This document shows, piece after piece, positions 7,297 through 15,027 of a DNA stretch of 18,476 bases. Each line of letters begins with the position of its first letter. Within the stretch, counting starts at the first letter, position 1. The DNA comes from JBEATZ01 sp041178545. Its GTDB lineage: Bacteria > Planctomycetota > UBA1135 > UBA2386. The DNA lies in NCBI GenBank assembly GCA_041178545.1, contig JBEGVB010000135.1:1-18476 (forward strand). Reading direction: 5' to 3'. The position numbers and the translations under genes are program-made. Under the pieces are notes generated by a model. That model searched no databases, was not told where the DNA came from, and was given only the letters and a program-made list of their open reading frames with translations.

Positions 7297-8705
7297 GGCC
7301 TGCGGCACGCCTCCTCGCGCCCGCCCTCCTCGCTGCCTGCGCGGCTGCACCTGCTGGTGCACCTGCCAGTGGGTCCACCAACGGCCACGCGGCTGCAGCA
7401 GTTCCTGTTGGCGATGCCCTGCGCACGCGCGCCAACCTGCTGTTCGAGCGCGCCCTTGCCGACAACCGGGCCCATGCCACGCTTGTCGAGCTGCTGGCGG
7501 CGGCGCCGAAGCGCCTGAGCGGCTCCAGTGGGTACGACGACGCGGTGGCCTGGTCGCTTGCGCACATGCGTTCGATCGGGCTCGTCAACGTGCGCGCCGA
7601 GAGTTTCCCGGTGCCGTGCTGGGTGCGCGGCGAGGAGACCGCCTCGATGCGCACGGGTGCAGCGGAGACCGCCCTGCGGGTGACGGCACTCGGCGGCTCG
7701 GTCGGCACCCCGCAGGGCGGGATCACCGCCGAGGTGGTGGAGGTGCGCACCTTCGAGCAGCTGCGCCAGCTGGGCGAAGCGGCGAAGGGCAAGATCGTCT
7801 TCTTCAACCGGCCGATGCCTCGCGCCTTGATGCGCACGGGGCAGGCCTACGGCGAGGCGGTGCCGCAGCGTTCCAACGGCGCCATCGAGGCCGGTAGGGT
7901 GGGTGCAGTGGGTGCCATCGTGCGTTCGATGACGACCACGGTCGACGGCAACCCGCACACCGGGGCGATGAACTACGACCCTGCGGTGCCCGCGGTGCCT
8001 GCAGCTGCAGTCTGCACCGAGGATGCCGAGCTGCTGTCGAAGGCGATTGCGGCGGGACCGGTGCAGGTGCGGTTGAGCCTCGGTTGCAGCACGCTGCCTG
8101 ACGTGCCCGGTGCCAACGTGGTGGGTGAGATCCCCGGCACCGAGAAGCCGGACGAGATCGTGTTGGTGGGTGGCCACCTGGATGCCTGGGACCTCGGCAC
8201 CGGGGCCCATGACGACGGCGCAGGGTGCGTGCATGCCCTCGAGGCTGCGCGGTTGGTGCTCCAGTGCGGGATCGCCCCCAGACGGACCATCCGCGTGGTG
8301 TTGTTCGCCAACGAGGAGAACGGGCTCCGCGGCGCAGTGAACTACGACGCGATGCATGCCCACGAGAAGCACGTGGCCGCGGTCGAGAGCGATTCCGGCG
8401 GCTTCCTGCCCGAGGGCTTCACGTGCAGCCTGTCAGGTGAGGCAGCCGCCCCCTATGCGGCACTGTTCGCGCCCCTGAAGGACCTCGGCATGGGCGCCTT
8501 CGCCACCGGTGGCGGTGGCGGCGCGGACATTGCGCCCTTGGGGCGGCGCGGCACCGTGCTGTTCGGCCTGCTGGTCGCGGGTCACCGCTACTTCGACTAC
8601 CACCACAGCACCCTCGACCGGATCGAAACGGTCAACGAGCGGGAGCTCGCACTCGGTGCAGCTGCCGTGGCACATGCTGTCACGGCTCTCGCAGACGCAC
8701 CCTGA
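7293..8705 (+). CDS. M28-family zinc peptidase, carboxypeptidase Q-like, predicted lipoprotein
   Basis: A 470-residue protein. The N-terminus is a lipoprotein signal with lipobox LLAAC (lipidated Cys16), followed by an Ala/Gly/Ser-rich linker, so the enzyme should be membrane-anchored outside the cytoplasm. Residues about 140-250 look like the protease-associated insert. Catalytic elements: GGHLDAWDLGTGAHDDGAG (293-311; ligands His295 and Asp307), FANEENG (338-344; base and ligand Glu341/342), ESDSGG with Asp367, and a final His in YHHSTLD (436-442). HLDAWD...AHDDG is characteristic of carboxypeptidase Q/PGCP-type M28 peptidases, which release amino acids from peptides. The start is the GTG at 7293 inside the liuC stop (GTGA), suggesting translational coupling; it places the signal peptide exactly at the N-terminus. 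Confidence 0.88.
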   Translation: MRPAARLLAPALLAACAAAPAGAPASGSTNGHAAAAVPVGDALRTRANLLFERALADNRAHATLVELLAAAPKRLSGSSGYDDAVAWSLAHMRSIGLVNVRAESFPVPCWVRGEETASMRTGAAETALRVTALGGSVGTPQGGITAEVVEVRTFEQLRQLGEAAKGKIVFFNRPMPRALMRTGQAYGEAVPQRSNGAIEAGRVGAVGAIVRSMTTTVDGNPHTGAMNYDPAVPAVPAAAVCTEDAELLSKAIAAGPVQVRLSLGCSTLPDVPGANVVGEIPGTEKPDEIVLVGGHLDAWDLGTGAHDDGAGCVHALEAARLVLQCGIAPRRTIRVVLFANEENGLRGAVNYDAMHAHEKHVAAVESDSGGFLPEGFTCSLSGEAAAPYAALFAPLKDLGMGAFATGGGGGADIAPLGRRGTVLFGLLVAGHRYFDYHHSTLDRIETVNERELALGAAAVAHAVTALADAP

Positions 8706-8706
8706 G

Positions 8707-10659
8707 TCAGCGTTCGTAGCGGCTGCGCTCGTGCGCCTCGGTGGCGTGGCGCAGCTGCTCGAGCCGGTCCGCCGGCACGGTCCCGAGTGCGAGTGCCCGC
8801 TCCAGCAGCTCACGCGGGGTCTCGCCCGCGACTGCCCGCAGGCCGCACCGCCGCGTGGCCCGGTGGAGGTCCCGGATCGCCGGCGGCTGCTGCAGGCCCG
8901 AACGGTTGCGCACGACCAGCCATGCGCCGAGCAGCATGGCCAGCAACGAGGCCGTGAGGGCGTTCTCGGCCAGCGTGCGTGCAACGGTCCCGGGAACCGC
9001 CGCCAGTGACTGCCAGAGCCTGGCCTGTGCCTCGGCATCGAACCCGGTGAGCTTGCCCCAGGCGGAGCGCAACCAGGCGGTCATGTCGTGGAGCGTGCCC
9101 GACACCGCCTGTTCCTGCGCCTGTTCCATCTCGGCAGCGGGTGTCGGGTCCACGGTCAGCCAGCTGGTGCCGGTCCAGACCTCGGTCCATGCGTGTGCGT
9201 CCCTGCGACGGATGACGAGCTCCCCCGTGGCGTCGTCGATCTCGCTCGCGAGGTAACCGGTCACCAGGCGGCACGGGATGCCGCGACTGCGCAGCATGAA
9301 GGCAAGGGTTGCTGCGAAGTACTCGCAGTGGCCGCCGCCGTGGCCGAGCACGAACTCGGCGAGGCTCGCAGAAGCGCCGTCCTCACCAGGCAGCGCATAG
9401 CGCCTCGACTTGCGCAGCCACTGGGCGAAGTGCTCGGCGGTTGTCGCAGGGTCTCCCGGTGCCGTCGTGTGCAGCTGTGCTGCCAGTTCGGCTGACCCGG
9501 GGGGCATGGCCGTGGGGTCCACCTGCCGCATGCGCTGGAGTGCGGGCAGCCCGGGTGACAGTTCTGCGTCCTCGCGTTCGCGTCCCACCAGCACCGAGAA
9601 GTGCAGGGAACGGCTGCGCAGTTCGCGGATGCCGTTGCGGCTCAGCTCGACGGTCCCGTCGGTGAGCGGTGTCGCGATCTCGGCACCGCTCTCGACACCC
9701 CACTCGATGGCTGCGGCACTGGGCGGAAGCACCACGCGGGAGGTGGTGAGGTCGGTGAGTTCGACGGCGAACTCGGAGTCCGGGTGGTTGCCCCGGCGGT
9801 GCCACAGGTTGCTCACGTCCATCGCCCAGAGCCAGTCCGTGTGCTGGTTGGCCCCGGTCACGATGCGTGCGTGGGACCGCCACGGACCGTCGCCGAGCTC
9901 GACGAAGGTCGCCCCACGCCAGTGCGTGGGGAAGGGAGCAGGCTTGCCGCCCACCTGGCGCACGCGCATCACCTCCACCTCGCTCAGCCGCGCCCGACCC
10001 GTGGCGTCGAGGTGGATCTCGTCACTGAAGGCGACCTCGCGGCCGGCACGGAACTCGATGTCGAGACGCTCCTGGATCCAGCCCTGGCGGTGGAAGTCGC
10101 GGGGCCAGGCGGCAAACACGAGTCCGGTGCAGGCCAGCACTGCTGCGGTCCTAGGGATGCTGTCGCGCAGCACGCGCGCGGTCAGTCCGGGCACGGGCTC
10201 GACGCCTGCACGCAGCACGGCATGCAGGTGCATGGCCGGGACCAGGAACGATGCATAGGCGAGGAAGATCACCGACCAGGTCACGTCCGGAGCGAAGAAT
10301 GCGGTGATGAACGTGATCAGGAAGGAGTTGAAGAACAGCAGGTCGGGCTTCTGGCGGCCCTGGAGGTTGTTGAGGAGGTGGACCTGGCAGAGAGCAGAGA
10401 GTACGAGGCCGTCCTCCAGCATGTGCACCAGGCCGGTCGTCTGCGCGTGGTGCACGAGGAGCAGCATCACGGCCACCACGGCAACCGTCCACGCGGTGCG
10501 GTAGTGCTTCAGGTGCTGGATCCGCGCGAACAGGGGTGCTGCGAGCGCGAGCAGGTACAAGGGCACCAGCCAGCTGATCGGCACGGCGCCCGTGCTGTGC
10601 ACGAACCCGATGTTGAGGACGGCAAGGACCGTGAGGAAGGGGCGCAACAGGTCGTTCAT
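8707..10659 (-). CDS. TgpA-like transmembrane transglutaminase (DUF3488-transglutaminase-DUF4129 layout)
   Basis: A 650-residue protein. Residues 1-190 contain about six membrane helices (DUF3488-like). A large periplasmic part carries the transglutaminase core with GHGGGHCEYFAATLAFMLRS (439-458), RRRDAHAWTEVW (484-495) and LTVDP (501-505), giving the triad Cys445-His489-Asp504. A further helix at about 565-583 is followed by a cytoplasmic tail with GETPRELLERAL (612-623), resembling DUF4129. Family members are associated with MoxR-DUF58 genes; Pseudomonas TgpA is essential, but its substrate is unsettled. The ATG at 10659 overlaps the DUF58 stop by 4 bp and has an AGAGGGGG purine tract just upstream. 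Its stop lies 1 bp from that of the convergent M28 gene. The triad is intact, so it is probably active. Confidence 0.92.
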   Translation of the reverse strand: MNDLLRPFLTVLAVLNIGFVHSTGAVPISWLVPLYLLALAAPLFARIQHLKHYRTAWTVAVVAVMLLLVHHAQTTGLVHMLEDGLVLSALCQVHLLNNLQGRQKPDLLFFNSFLITFITAFFAPDVTWSVIFLAYASFLVPAMHLHAVLRAGVEPVPGLTARVLRDSIPRTAAVLACTGLVFAAWPRDFHRQGWIQERLDIEFRAGREVAFSDEIHLDATGRARLSEVEVMRVRQVGGKPAPFPTHWRGATFVELGDGPWRSHARIVTGANQHTDWLWAMDVSNLWHRRGNHPDSEFAVELTDLTTSRVVLPPSAAAIEWGVESGAEIATPLTDGTVELSRNGIRELRSRSLHFSVLVGREREDAELSPGLPALQRMRQVDPTAMPPGSAELAAQLHTTAPGDPATTAEHFAQWLRKSRRYALPGEDGASASLAEFVLGHGGGHCEYFAATLAFMLRSRGIPCRLVTGYLASEIDDATGELVIRRRDAHAWTEVWTGTSWLTVDPTPAAEMEQAQEQAVSGTLHDMTAWLRSAWGKLTGFDAEAQARLWQSLAAVPGTVARTLAENALTASLLAMLLGAWLVVRNRSGLQQPPAIRDLHRATRRCGLRAVAGETPRELLERALALGTVPADRLEQLRHATEAHERSRYER

Positions 10660-11615
10660 CGCGCCCCCTCTGCCTGGGGCAGGACCAGTGCGTGCGGTCC
10701 GGCGCGCGGTGGCGCGGGTGCGTCGGCACCCATCCTCGTCAAGGCGGCCATCCAGTGCAGGGCGGCCTCGACTGGCTTGCCCTCGGTCCCGTAAGTGCAG
10801 TCGTGCTCCTGGCTGACGATGCGCACGAGCTGGTCGCGCGTCCGGTCGGCAACCACTGCTGCCGCCTGTTCGAGCATGGCCTCGAACGCGGTTTCCTGGC
10901 AGCGCCGGTCCAGCACCATCTCCACCCCTTCGGTGGCCTCGGCCTCGAACTCGCGCACGACCCAGTCGTTGCGCCGTGCAGAGGCCTTCCAGTCGACCGA
11001 GCGGAGGTCATCACCCTCGCGCCACGGTCGCACCGAGGAGACCACGCCGTGCTTGGCAGGAGCATGCGACGTGCCCGAGTCGACACCGAGCGCAGGCGTC
11101 GCGGGCACGCGAGGCGTGACCTCGGACCGCCTCGGGTGGGTGACGAGTTCGACCGGCCGCGCCAGCGGCAGTCGACGGCGCCAGCGCAGGAAGCCCAGCG
11201 GGTGGTCCGACCAGACGACCACTGCGCGAACGGAGCGGATCCCTCGCGTGCACGGTGCGATCCTCGCCTCGATGCGGGTGACGCCGTGCACCCACGGGAA
11301 GCAGCCGACGTCGAGGGTCTCCCCGGAGTCGAGTTCGAGGAGGATCCCGGTGCCCAAGCTCGTCCCCTGGCTCGTGGATGCATGCAGCACGAGGTTGCGA
11401 TCCTCACCTGCGCGAGCCATCGGCGGAGGGTCGACGACCACGCGCACATGCCGAAGATTGGCTGCGCCCCACAACGTCCCGAGTGCGCCGAGCACGGCAA
11501 GGAACGAGACGAGCAGGAAGAAGAGGCTCGTGTAGGGAGTGGCGAGGAAGATCAGCGCGATCACCGCGCCGAACACCGCGGCCTTGATCCCGAACGGAGT
11601 CAGGCTGCAGCGCAC
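10656..11615 (-). CDS. DUF58 domain-containing membrane protein
   Basis: A 319-residue protein. Two hydrophobic helices lie in residues 9-50. The soluble part carries the DUF58 signature around 192-227: VSSVRPWREGDDLRSVDWKA, then SARRNDWVVREFEAE, leading into a VEMVLD strand as in a von Willebrand-type fold. DUF58 proteins are partners of MoxR ATPases, thought to be their clients or adaptors at the membrane. The start is a GTG at 11615, immediately after the moxR TAG with no spacing. A GGAGG sequence lies 11 nt before it, in the loop region of a strong hairpin. The stop overlaps the tgpA-like ATG by 4 bp. This tight packing implies coupled translation of the three proteins. The family call is secure; the biochemical role is not established. 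Confidence 0.92.
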   Translation of the reverse strand: MRCSLTPFGIKAAVFGAVIALIFLATPYTSLFFLLVSFLAVLGALGTLWGAANLRHVRVVVDPPPMARAGEDRNLVLHASTSQGTSLGTGILLELDSGETLDVGCFPWVHGVTRIEARIAPCTRGIRSVRAVVVWSDHPLGFLRWRRRLPLARPVELVTHPRRSEVTPRVPATPALGVDSGTSHAPAKHGVVSSVRPWREGDDLRSVDWKASARRNDWVVREFEAEATEGVEMVLDRRCQETAFEAMLEQAAAVVADRTRDQLVRIVSQEHDCTYGTEGKPVEAALHWMAALTRMGADAPAPPRAGPHALVLPQAEGAR

Positions 11616-12554
11616 CTACACCGGCACCTCCGTGCCGGACAACAGCTCCTTCAGCACATTGGCTGCGGAGCCGCCGTTGCGAAGGAAGATGCGGTGTGCC
11701 AGCACGGGGCTTGCGAGCTGCTTGAGGTCGTCGGGGACGACGTAGTTCCTGCCGTCGAGCCATGCCCGCGCCCTGCCTGCGCGCAGCCACAGCAGTGCCG
11801 CGCGTGGGCTCGCGCCCAGCAGGGTTGCAGGGTGCACCCGGCTCGCGTGCACGATGCGGTAGGCGTACTCCGCGACTGGAGCGCTCACGCGCACCTGCTC
11901 GACCTCGTGCTGCGCGGCAACGAGGGCCGCAGTGGTGAGCAGCGGCTCGAGCGTCTGCAGACGGCCCTCGGCATCGTCACCCTGGTACAGGGCGAGTTCG
12001 CTCGGACCTTCCGGGTAGCCCAGTTCGACGCGGACCAGGAAGCGGTCGAGGGCGGCCTCCGGCACGGGGAACGTGCCCTGGAACTCGATCGGGTTGCGGG
12101 TCGCCAGCACCATGAATGGACGACCGAGCTCTGCGGTGCGGCCCTCCACCGAGACCTGTCCGTTCTCCATCGCCTCGAGGAGGCAGGAGAGCGTGCGCGG
12201 GCTGGTGCGGTTGATCTCGTCGGCAAGCACCACGTTTGCGAACAGCGGTCCGCGGACGAAGGTGAACTTGTCGGAGCCCGGGCGCCAGACGTTGGTGCCC
12301 ACCACGTCCGAGGGCATCAGGTCGTTGGTGAACTGGATGCGACGGAACTCACCGCCGATGGTGCGCGCGATGGTGCGTGCCAGGAGGGTCTTGCCGACGC
12401 CCGGAACGCCCTCGAGCAACACGTGTCCGCGTGCGAACAGGCTGCACAGGAGCGGCTCCAGGACGGAGTTGGGCAGGGAGACGACGGAGGTCAGCCTGCG
12501 CTGGAGTTCGGCGCGGAGTCGGGCCGGGGCCTGGTTGAGGGTCACGCTGTCCAC
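11616..12554 (-). CDS. MoxR-type AAA+ ATPase
   Basis: A 312-residue AAA+ ATPase of the MoxR (AAA_3) family. Walker A is GVPGVGKT (49-56), Walker B VVLADEIN (108-115), sensor-1 region ATRNP (151-155), followed by EFQGTFPVPEAALDRF (157-172), which is diagnostic for MoxR proteins; the C-terminal lid domain completes the chain. MoxR ATPases act as chaperone-like remodellers, often for VWA or DUF58 partners. The reading frame is open from a TTG at 12602, but I choose the GTG at 12554: it is preceded at 8 nt by AAAGGAAGG, one of the best SD sequences in the window, and the extra 16 residues look non-conserved. First gene of a moxR-DUF58-transglutaminase operon. Confidence 0.93.
   Translation of the reverse strand: MDSVTLNQAPARLRAELQRRLTSVVSLPNSVLEPLLCSLFARGHVLLEGVPGVGKTLLARTIARTIGGEFRRIQFTNDLMPSDVVGTNVWRPGSDKFTFVRGPLFANVVLADEINRTSPRTLSCLLEAMENGQVSVEGRTAELGRPFMVLATRNPIEFQGTFPVPEAALDRFLVRVELGYPEGPSELALYQGDDAEGRLQTLEPLLTTAALVAAQHEVEQVRVSAPVAEYAYRIVHASRVHPATLLGASPRAALLWLRAGRARAWLDGRNYVVPDDLKQLASPVLAHRIFLRNGGSAANVLKELLSGTEVPV
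11621..11638 (-). promoter_or_regulatory. Hairpin presenting the DUF58 SD in its loop
   Basis: On the minus strand CCGGCAC (11638-11632) and GTGCCGG (11627-11621) form a perfect 7-bp stem around the tetraloop GGAG. GGAG plus the next G is the only SD-like sequence before the DUF58 GTG at 11615. The hairpin is formed by the last codons of moxR. It may time translation of the DUF58 gene to passage of ribosomes over the moxR end. Confidence 0.4.
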
Positions 12555-12562
12555 GGTGGAAG

Positions 12563-12571
12563 CCTTCCTTT
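12563..12571 (-). promoter_or_regulatory. Shine-Dalgarno sequence of moxR
   Basis: The minus strand reads AAAGGAAGG, 8 nt before the GTG at 12554. It decides the moxR start in favour of this GTG over the TTG 48 bp upstream, and is notable because most genes in the window have no such sequence. Confidence 0.6.
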
Positions 12572-12598
12572 CGGCAGGAAGACGGGTTCTCCGACACC

Positions 12599-12617
12599 CC
12601 AAGTGATGCGAACTTGG
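12599..12617. promoter_or_regulatory. Perfect 6-bp dyad upstream of moxR
   Basis: CCAAGT (12599-12604) and ACTTGG (12612-12617) are perfect inverted repeats separated by 7 bp. The centre-to-centre spacing of the half-sites (13 bp) is close to one helical turn, and the site is 45 bp upstream of the moxR start. This fits an operator for a dimeric regulator or a short RNA hairpin. Confidence 0.3.
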
Positions 12618-12625
12618 ACATGCGG

Positions 12626-12654
12626 ACGAACCGGCACTGGCACCGACGGTTCGT
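12626..12654 (-). terminator. Hairpin just after the TPR gene
   Basis: ACGAACCG (12626-12633) and CGGTTCGT (12647-12654) form a perfect 8-bp stem with a 13-nt loop. On the minus strand it begins 8 nt after the TPR gene stop. No U-tract follows. It probably marks the end of the upstream transcript or an attenuation point before moxR. Confidence 0.4.
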
Positions 12655-12662
12655 GGCCTGCT

Positions 12663-13184
12663 TCAGTCGCGGCGCGGTGGCTGCATCGGCAGGAGCCCCT
12701 CGAACCTCGGGTCGCCGCGCAGGGCGTCGAGGTCGGTCTCGCCGACGGCATGGGAGCGAAAGGTGCCGTCGATGCCGCATGCCACGGTGACCTCGTCGAG
12801 TGCCTCCTGCAGGCGGCCGGACAGCGCCAGGTAGCAGCCGAGGTTGTAGTGGCCGATCGCGCTGCGCGGTTCGCGCGCCAGCAGGTCCCGCATGCAGCGC
12901 ATGGCGCCCTCGAGGTCACCCAGCCGCTTGCGGCACCATGCCTCGGTGAGGTCGAGCCACTCCGGGTCGGCTCCTCCCCGGCGCAGGAAGGCGATGTCCT
13001 CGACGGCCTCTGCATGCCGGCCGAGGGCAACGAGCGCCCTCGCACGCAGCCCGGTGCCGACCTCGCGCGTCATCTCGTCCTGCAGCAGCGGTGCAAGGCG
13101 CTCCAGCGCCTTCTCGCAGCACCCGAGGTCGATCCACCCGTCGACCTCGACCACGAGGCGCTGTTGCCACGGCTGCAGGGTCAT
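12663..13184 (-). CDS. Small tetratricopeptide-repeat (TPR) protein
   Basis: A 173-residue helical protein. TPR-like units are visible as helix pairs with small residues at canonical places: EVDGWIDLGCCEKALERLAP (13-32), GLRARALVALGRHAEAVEDI (45-64), LTEAWCRKRLGDLEGAMRCM (79-98) and AIGHYNLGCYLALSGRLQEA (109-128). It closes with DLDALRGDPRFEGLL (151-165), the 'end-of-group' sequence often found in bacterial TPR proteins. There is no signal peptide or membrane helix, so it is probably a cytosolic adaptor. The ATG at 13184 overlaps the stop of the upstream PLP enzyme (ATGA), implying coupled translation with it. It also lies 108 bp upstream of moxR, and MoxR modules often include TPR proteins, so either partner is possible. 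Confidence 0.85.
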   Translation of the reverse strand: MTLQPWQQRLVVEVDGWIDLGCCEKALERLAPLLQDEMTREVGTGLRARALVALGRHAEAVEDIAFLRRGGADPEWLDLTEAWCRKRLGDLEGAMRCMRDLLAREPRSAIGHYNLGCYLALSGRLQEALDEVTVACGIDGTFRSHAVGETDLDALRGDPRFEGLLPMQPPRRD

Positions 13185-14278
13185 GGATGCGATGTGGCTG
13201 GCGAGGGCAGCGTCTCGTGCCCGCGTGCGCCCACCGGCACGACGGCAACCAGCTTGCCGTGGTCCAGCAGCACGGCCTCGTCGGCGAGGTTGACCGTGGG
13301 GCACACATGGCGCGGTACCACCCGCACGAGTTCTCCGAGCGCCGGCGCGTCCCCGCCCAGCACCTTCACTGGGAGGTGTTCCTCGCTGGGACGCAACGGT
13401 TGGAGCTGCCATGGGCCCTGCACGACCACGACGGGCTCACCCGAGGCGGCGTCAACGGCCTTGCTGCCACAGTCGAGGGTGAGGCGGTCCGGTCCGGGTC
13501 GGCTGATGACGCGGGCCTGGACCTCGACGGCAGGGACGAAGCCCTCGATCCCCAGTCCTGCGCTGCGTGCATCCCAGTAGGTGACGGTGCCGGGGCTGAC
13601 GGCGTGGTCGAAGGAGCGGTACGCCTCGTGGCGCAACGCTGCCACGAATCCTGGCGTGCCGCTCGTCACCAGCTCCGGTGGCCTTGCCAGCATGCAGGCG
13701 AGTTGGCACACCCGCTCGTGCACGGGTTGTGCCCGCTGCGCGCGGACAGCCGGGTCCGGATCGGTGATGTGGCCCTCGTAGCAGTGCAGGCCTCGCAGCC
13801 GAGGCCCTGCAGCGCGCGCCACGGCGAGGATCCGCTGCGTCTCGCCCATCGGGATGCCGCTCCGTCCCCAGTCCGGGTCGACGTCGACGAACACGTCGAT
13901 GCCGGCTGCGGCGAGTCCTGCAGCATGCTGGGGGTCCTCGCTGACCATCGCGATGCGGTGGTGGGGGTGTGCAGCAGTGAGTTCGACCACGCGCTGGCGG
14001 TTGGCACCGTGGTGGGCGAAGGCAACGACCACGTCGACAGGTCGTGTGGTCCCTGCGGATGCGAGCAGCACGGCGAGTTCACGCGTGGTCGCCACCTTGA
14101 ACCTGCGGACGCCGGCTCCCACCAGGAGGTCGAGCACCTGCGGGACCTTGCACGTCTTGACGTGCGGACGCCAGCGCCGCGCATCACCGTCCACGTGGCG
14201 CAGCATCGTGCGCACGTTCTCCCTCACCCGGTCGAGGTGGAGCAGCAGGGTGGGGGTCTGGAGGTCGTGGACGTCCAT
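13181..14278 (-). CDS. D-threonine aldolase/D-serine dehydratase-like PLP enzyme (alanine racemase-type fold)
   Basis: A 365-residue fold-type III PLP enzyme. The N-terminus has the family pattern LQTPTLLLHLDRVRENV (6-22) and the PLP-lysine block RPHVKTCK (37-44; Lys41 the likely Schiff-base residue); most relatives read HVKTHK, so the third position after the lysine pair is altered to Cys-Lys here. Central blocks include VDVDPDWGRSGIP and LRGLHCYEGHI, then SGTPGFVAALRHEA. The C-terminal metal-binding domain has RHVCPTVNL with His324 and Cys326, the residues that hold Mn or Zn in D-threonine aldolase. The reaction is therefore probably cleavage of D-3-hydroxy amino acids to glycine and aldehyde, or dehydration of D-serine. 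The start ATG at 14278 lies 31 bp after the hydrolase gene. The exact substrate is uncertain. Confidence 0.86.
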   Translation of the reverse strand: MDVHDLQTPTLLLHLDRVRENVRTMLRHVDGDARRWRPHVKTCKVPQVLDLLVGAGVRRFKVATTRELAVLLASAGTTRPVDVVVAFAHHGANRQRVVELTAAHPHHRIAMVSEDPQHAAGLAAAGIDVFVDVDPDWGRSGIPMGETQRILAVARAAGPRLRGLHCYEGHITDPDPAVRAQRAQPVHERVCQLACMLARPPELVTSGTPGFVAALRHEAYRSFDHAVSPGTVTYWDARSAGLGIEGFVPAVEVQARVISRPGPDRLTLDCGSKAVDAASGEPVVVVQGPWQLQPLRPSEEHLPVKVLGGDAPALGELVRVVPRHVCPTVNLADEAVLLDHGKLVAVVPVGARGHETLPSPATSHP

Positions 14279-14309
14279 GTCGGCACGGTAGCGTCGCGGT
14301 GTGGGAGCG

Positions 14310-15017
14310 TCAGCCGATCCGGGCGTCCATGCGCCGCCACACCTCGGCAATGGGCTGGTTGAGTCGGTGGTCGCCCCCCGGCACCAGCCAGAGTTCCTTG
14401 TCGGTGTGGGGCACCTGGGCGAAGAACCGCTCGCTGACCGCGTACGGGATGATCTCGTCGGCAGTGCCGTGCACGAGGAGCAAGGGCATCGACAGCCGGC
14501 CGGGCAACGCCGACTCGTCGTGGCGTGCGGCATCCTCGATCGTTCGCGCGTGCATGCGCACCTCGAGGCCAGTGCTCGTGCGCAGCTTGCCCTCCGGGTC
14601 GAGTCGCGAGGCCAGTCGCATGAAGCCGAAGGCAGGGCCGAGCAGGACCAGTCCCCGCACGCGAGCCGGGTCACGCGCTGCGGCAAACGAGGCCACGACT
14701 GCCCCGATCGACGAGCCGACGAGGACCACGGGGCCTGCACCGATGCCGTGCAGGTGTTCCAGCGCCAGCTGCACGTCCGCGACCATCTCGCTCATGGTCA
14801 CGTGGCCGATGAGCCCGCTCGACTCGCCGTGGCCACGCAGGTCGATGCGCGCGGCTGCGCGCCCACGCCTCCTTGCGTGCTCGAAGAGCGAGCTGCTCTT
14901 CTCGCCTGCGCGCACCGAGGCATACCCGTGCACGTAGAGGTAGGCAGGCCCCGACCCGGCGACGAGGTCGACTGCGACTTGGTCGCCGCCAGGGTGCTGC
15001 AGCCTCAGGACCTGCAT
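14310..15017 (-). CDS. Alpha/beta hydrolase
   Basis: A 235-residue alpha/beta-hydrolase fold protein without signal peptide. The expected elements appear in order: YLYVHGY (26-32, oxyanion strand-loop), ARIDLRGHGESSG (56-68), nucleophile elbow GSSIG (101-105, Ser103), LLLVHGTADEIIP (179-191, Asp187) and VPGGDHRL (212-219, His217). The intact triad supports an active esterase, thioesterase or lipase-like enzyme; the general look is close to small serine-aminopeptidase/ABHD-type hydrolases. The substrate is unknown. The ATG at 15017 is 10 bp after the GreA-type gene stop, so it is almost surely in the same transcript. A GGGAG lies only 2 nt before the ATG, too close for a standard SD. Confidence 0.9.
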   Translation of the reverse strand: MQVLRLQHPGGDQVAVDLVAGSGPAYLYVHGYASVRAGEKSSSLFEHARRRGRAAARIDLRGHGESSGLIGHVTMSEMVADVQLALEHLHGIGAGPVVLVGSSIGAVVASFAAARDPARVRGLVLLGPAFGFMRLASRLDPEGKLRTSTGLEVRMHARTIEDAARHDESALPGRLSMPLLLVHGTADEIIPYAVSERFFAQVPHTDKELWLVPGGDHRLNQPIAEVWRRMDARIG

Positions 15018-15027
15018 CGCTCCCGGG

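Noticed and set aside
12555..12602. An N-terminal extension of MoxR from the TTG at 12602
   Set aside because: The 16 extra residues are basic and non-conserved, and a good SD precedes the GTG at 12554.
10692..13580. A 962-codon plus-strand ORF antisense to the MoxR module
   Set aside because: It mirrors the complementary frame of well-supported MoxR, DUF58 and TPR genes and shows no domain or sensible composition.
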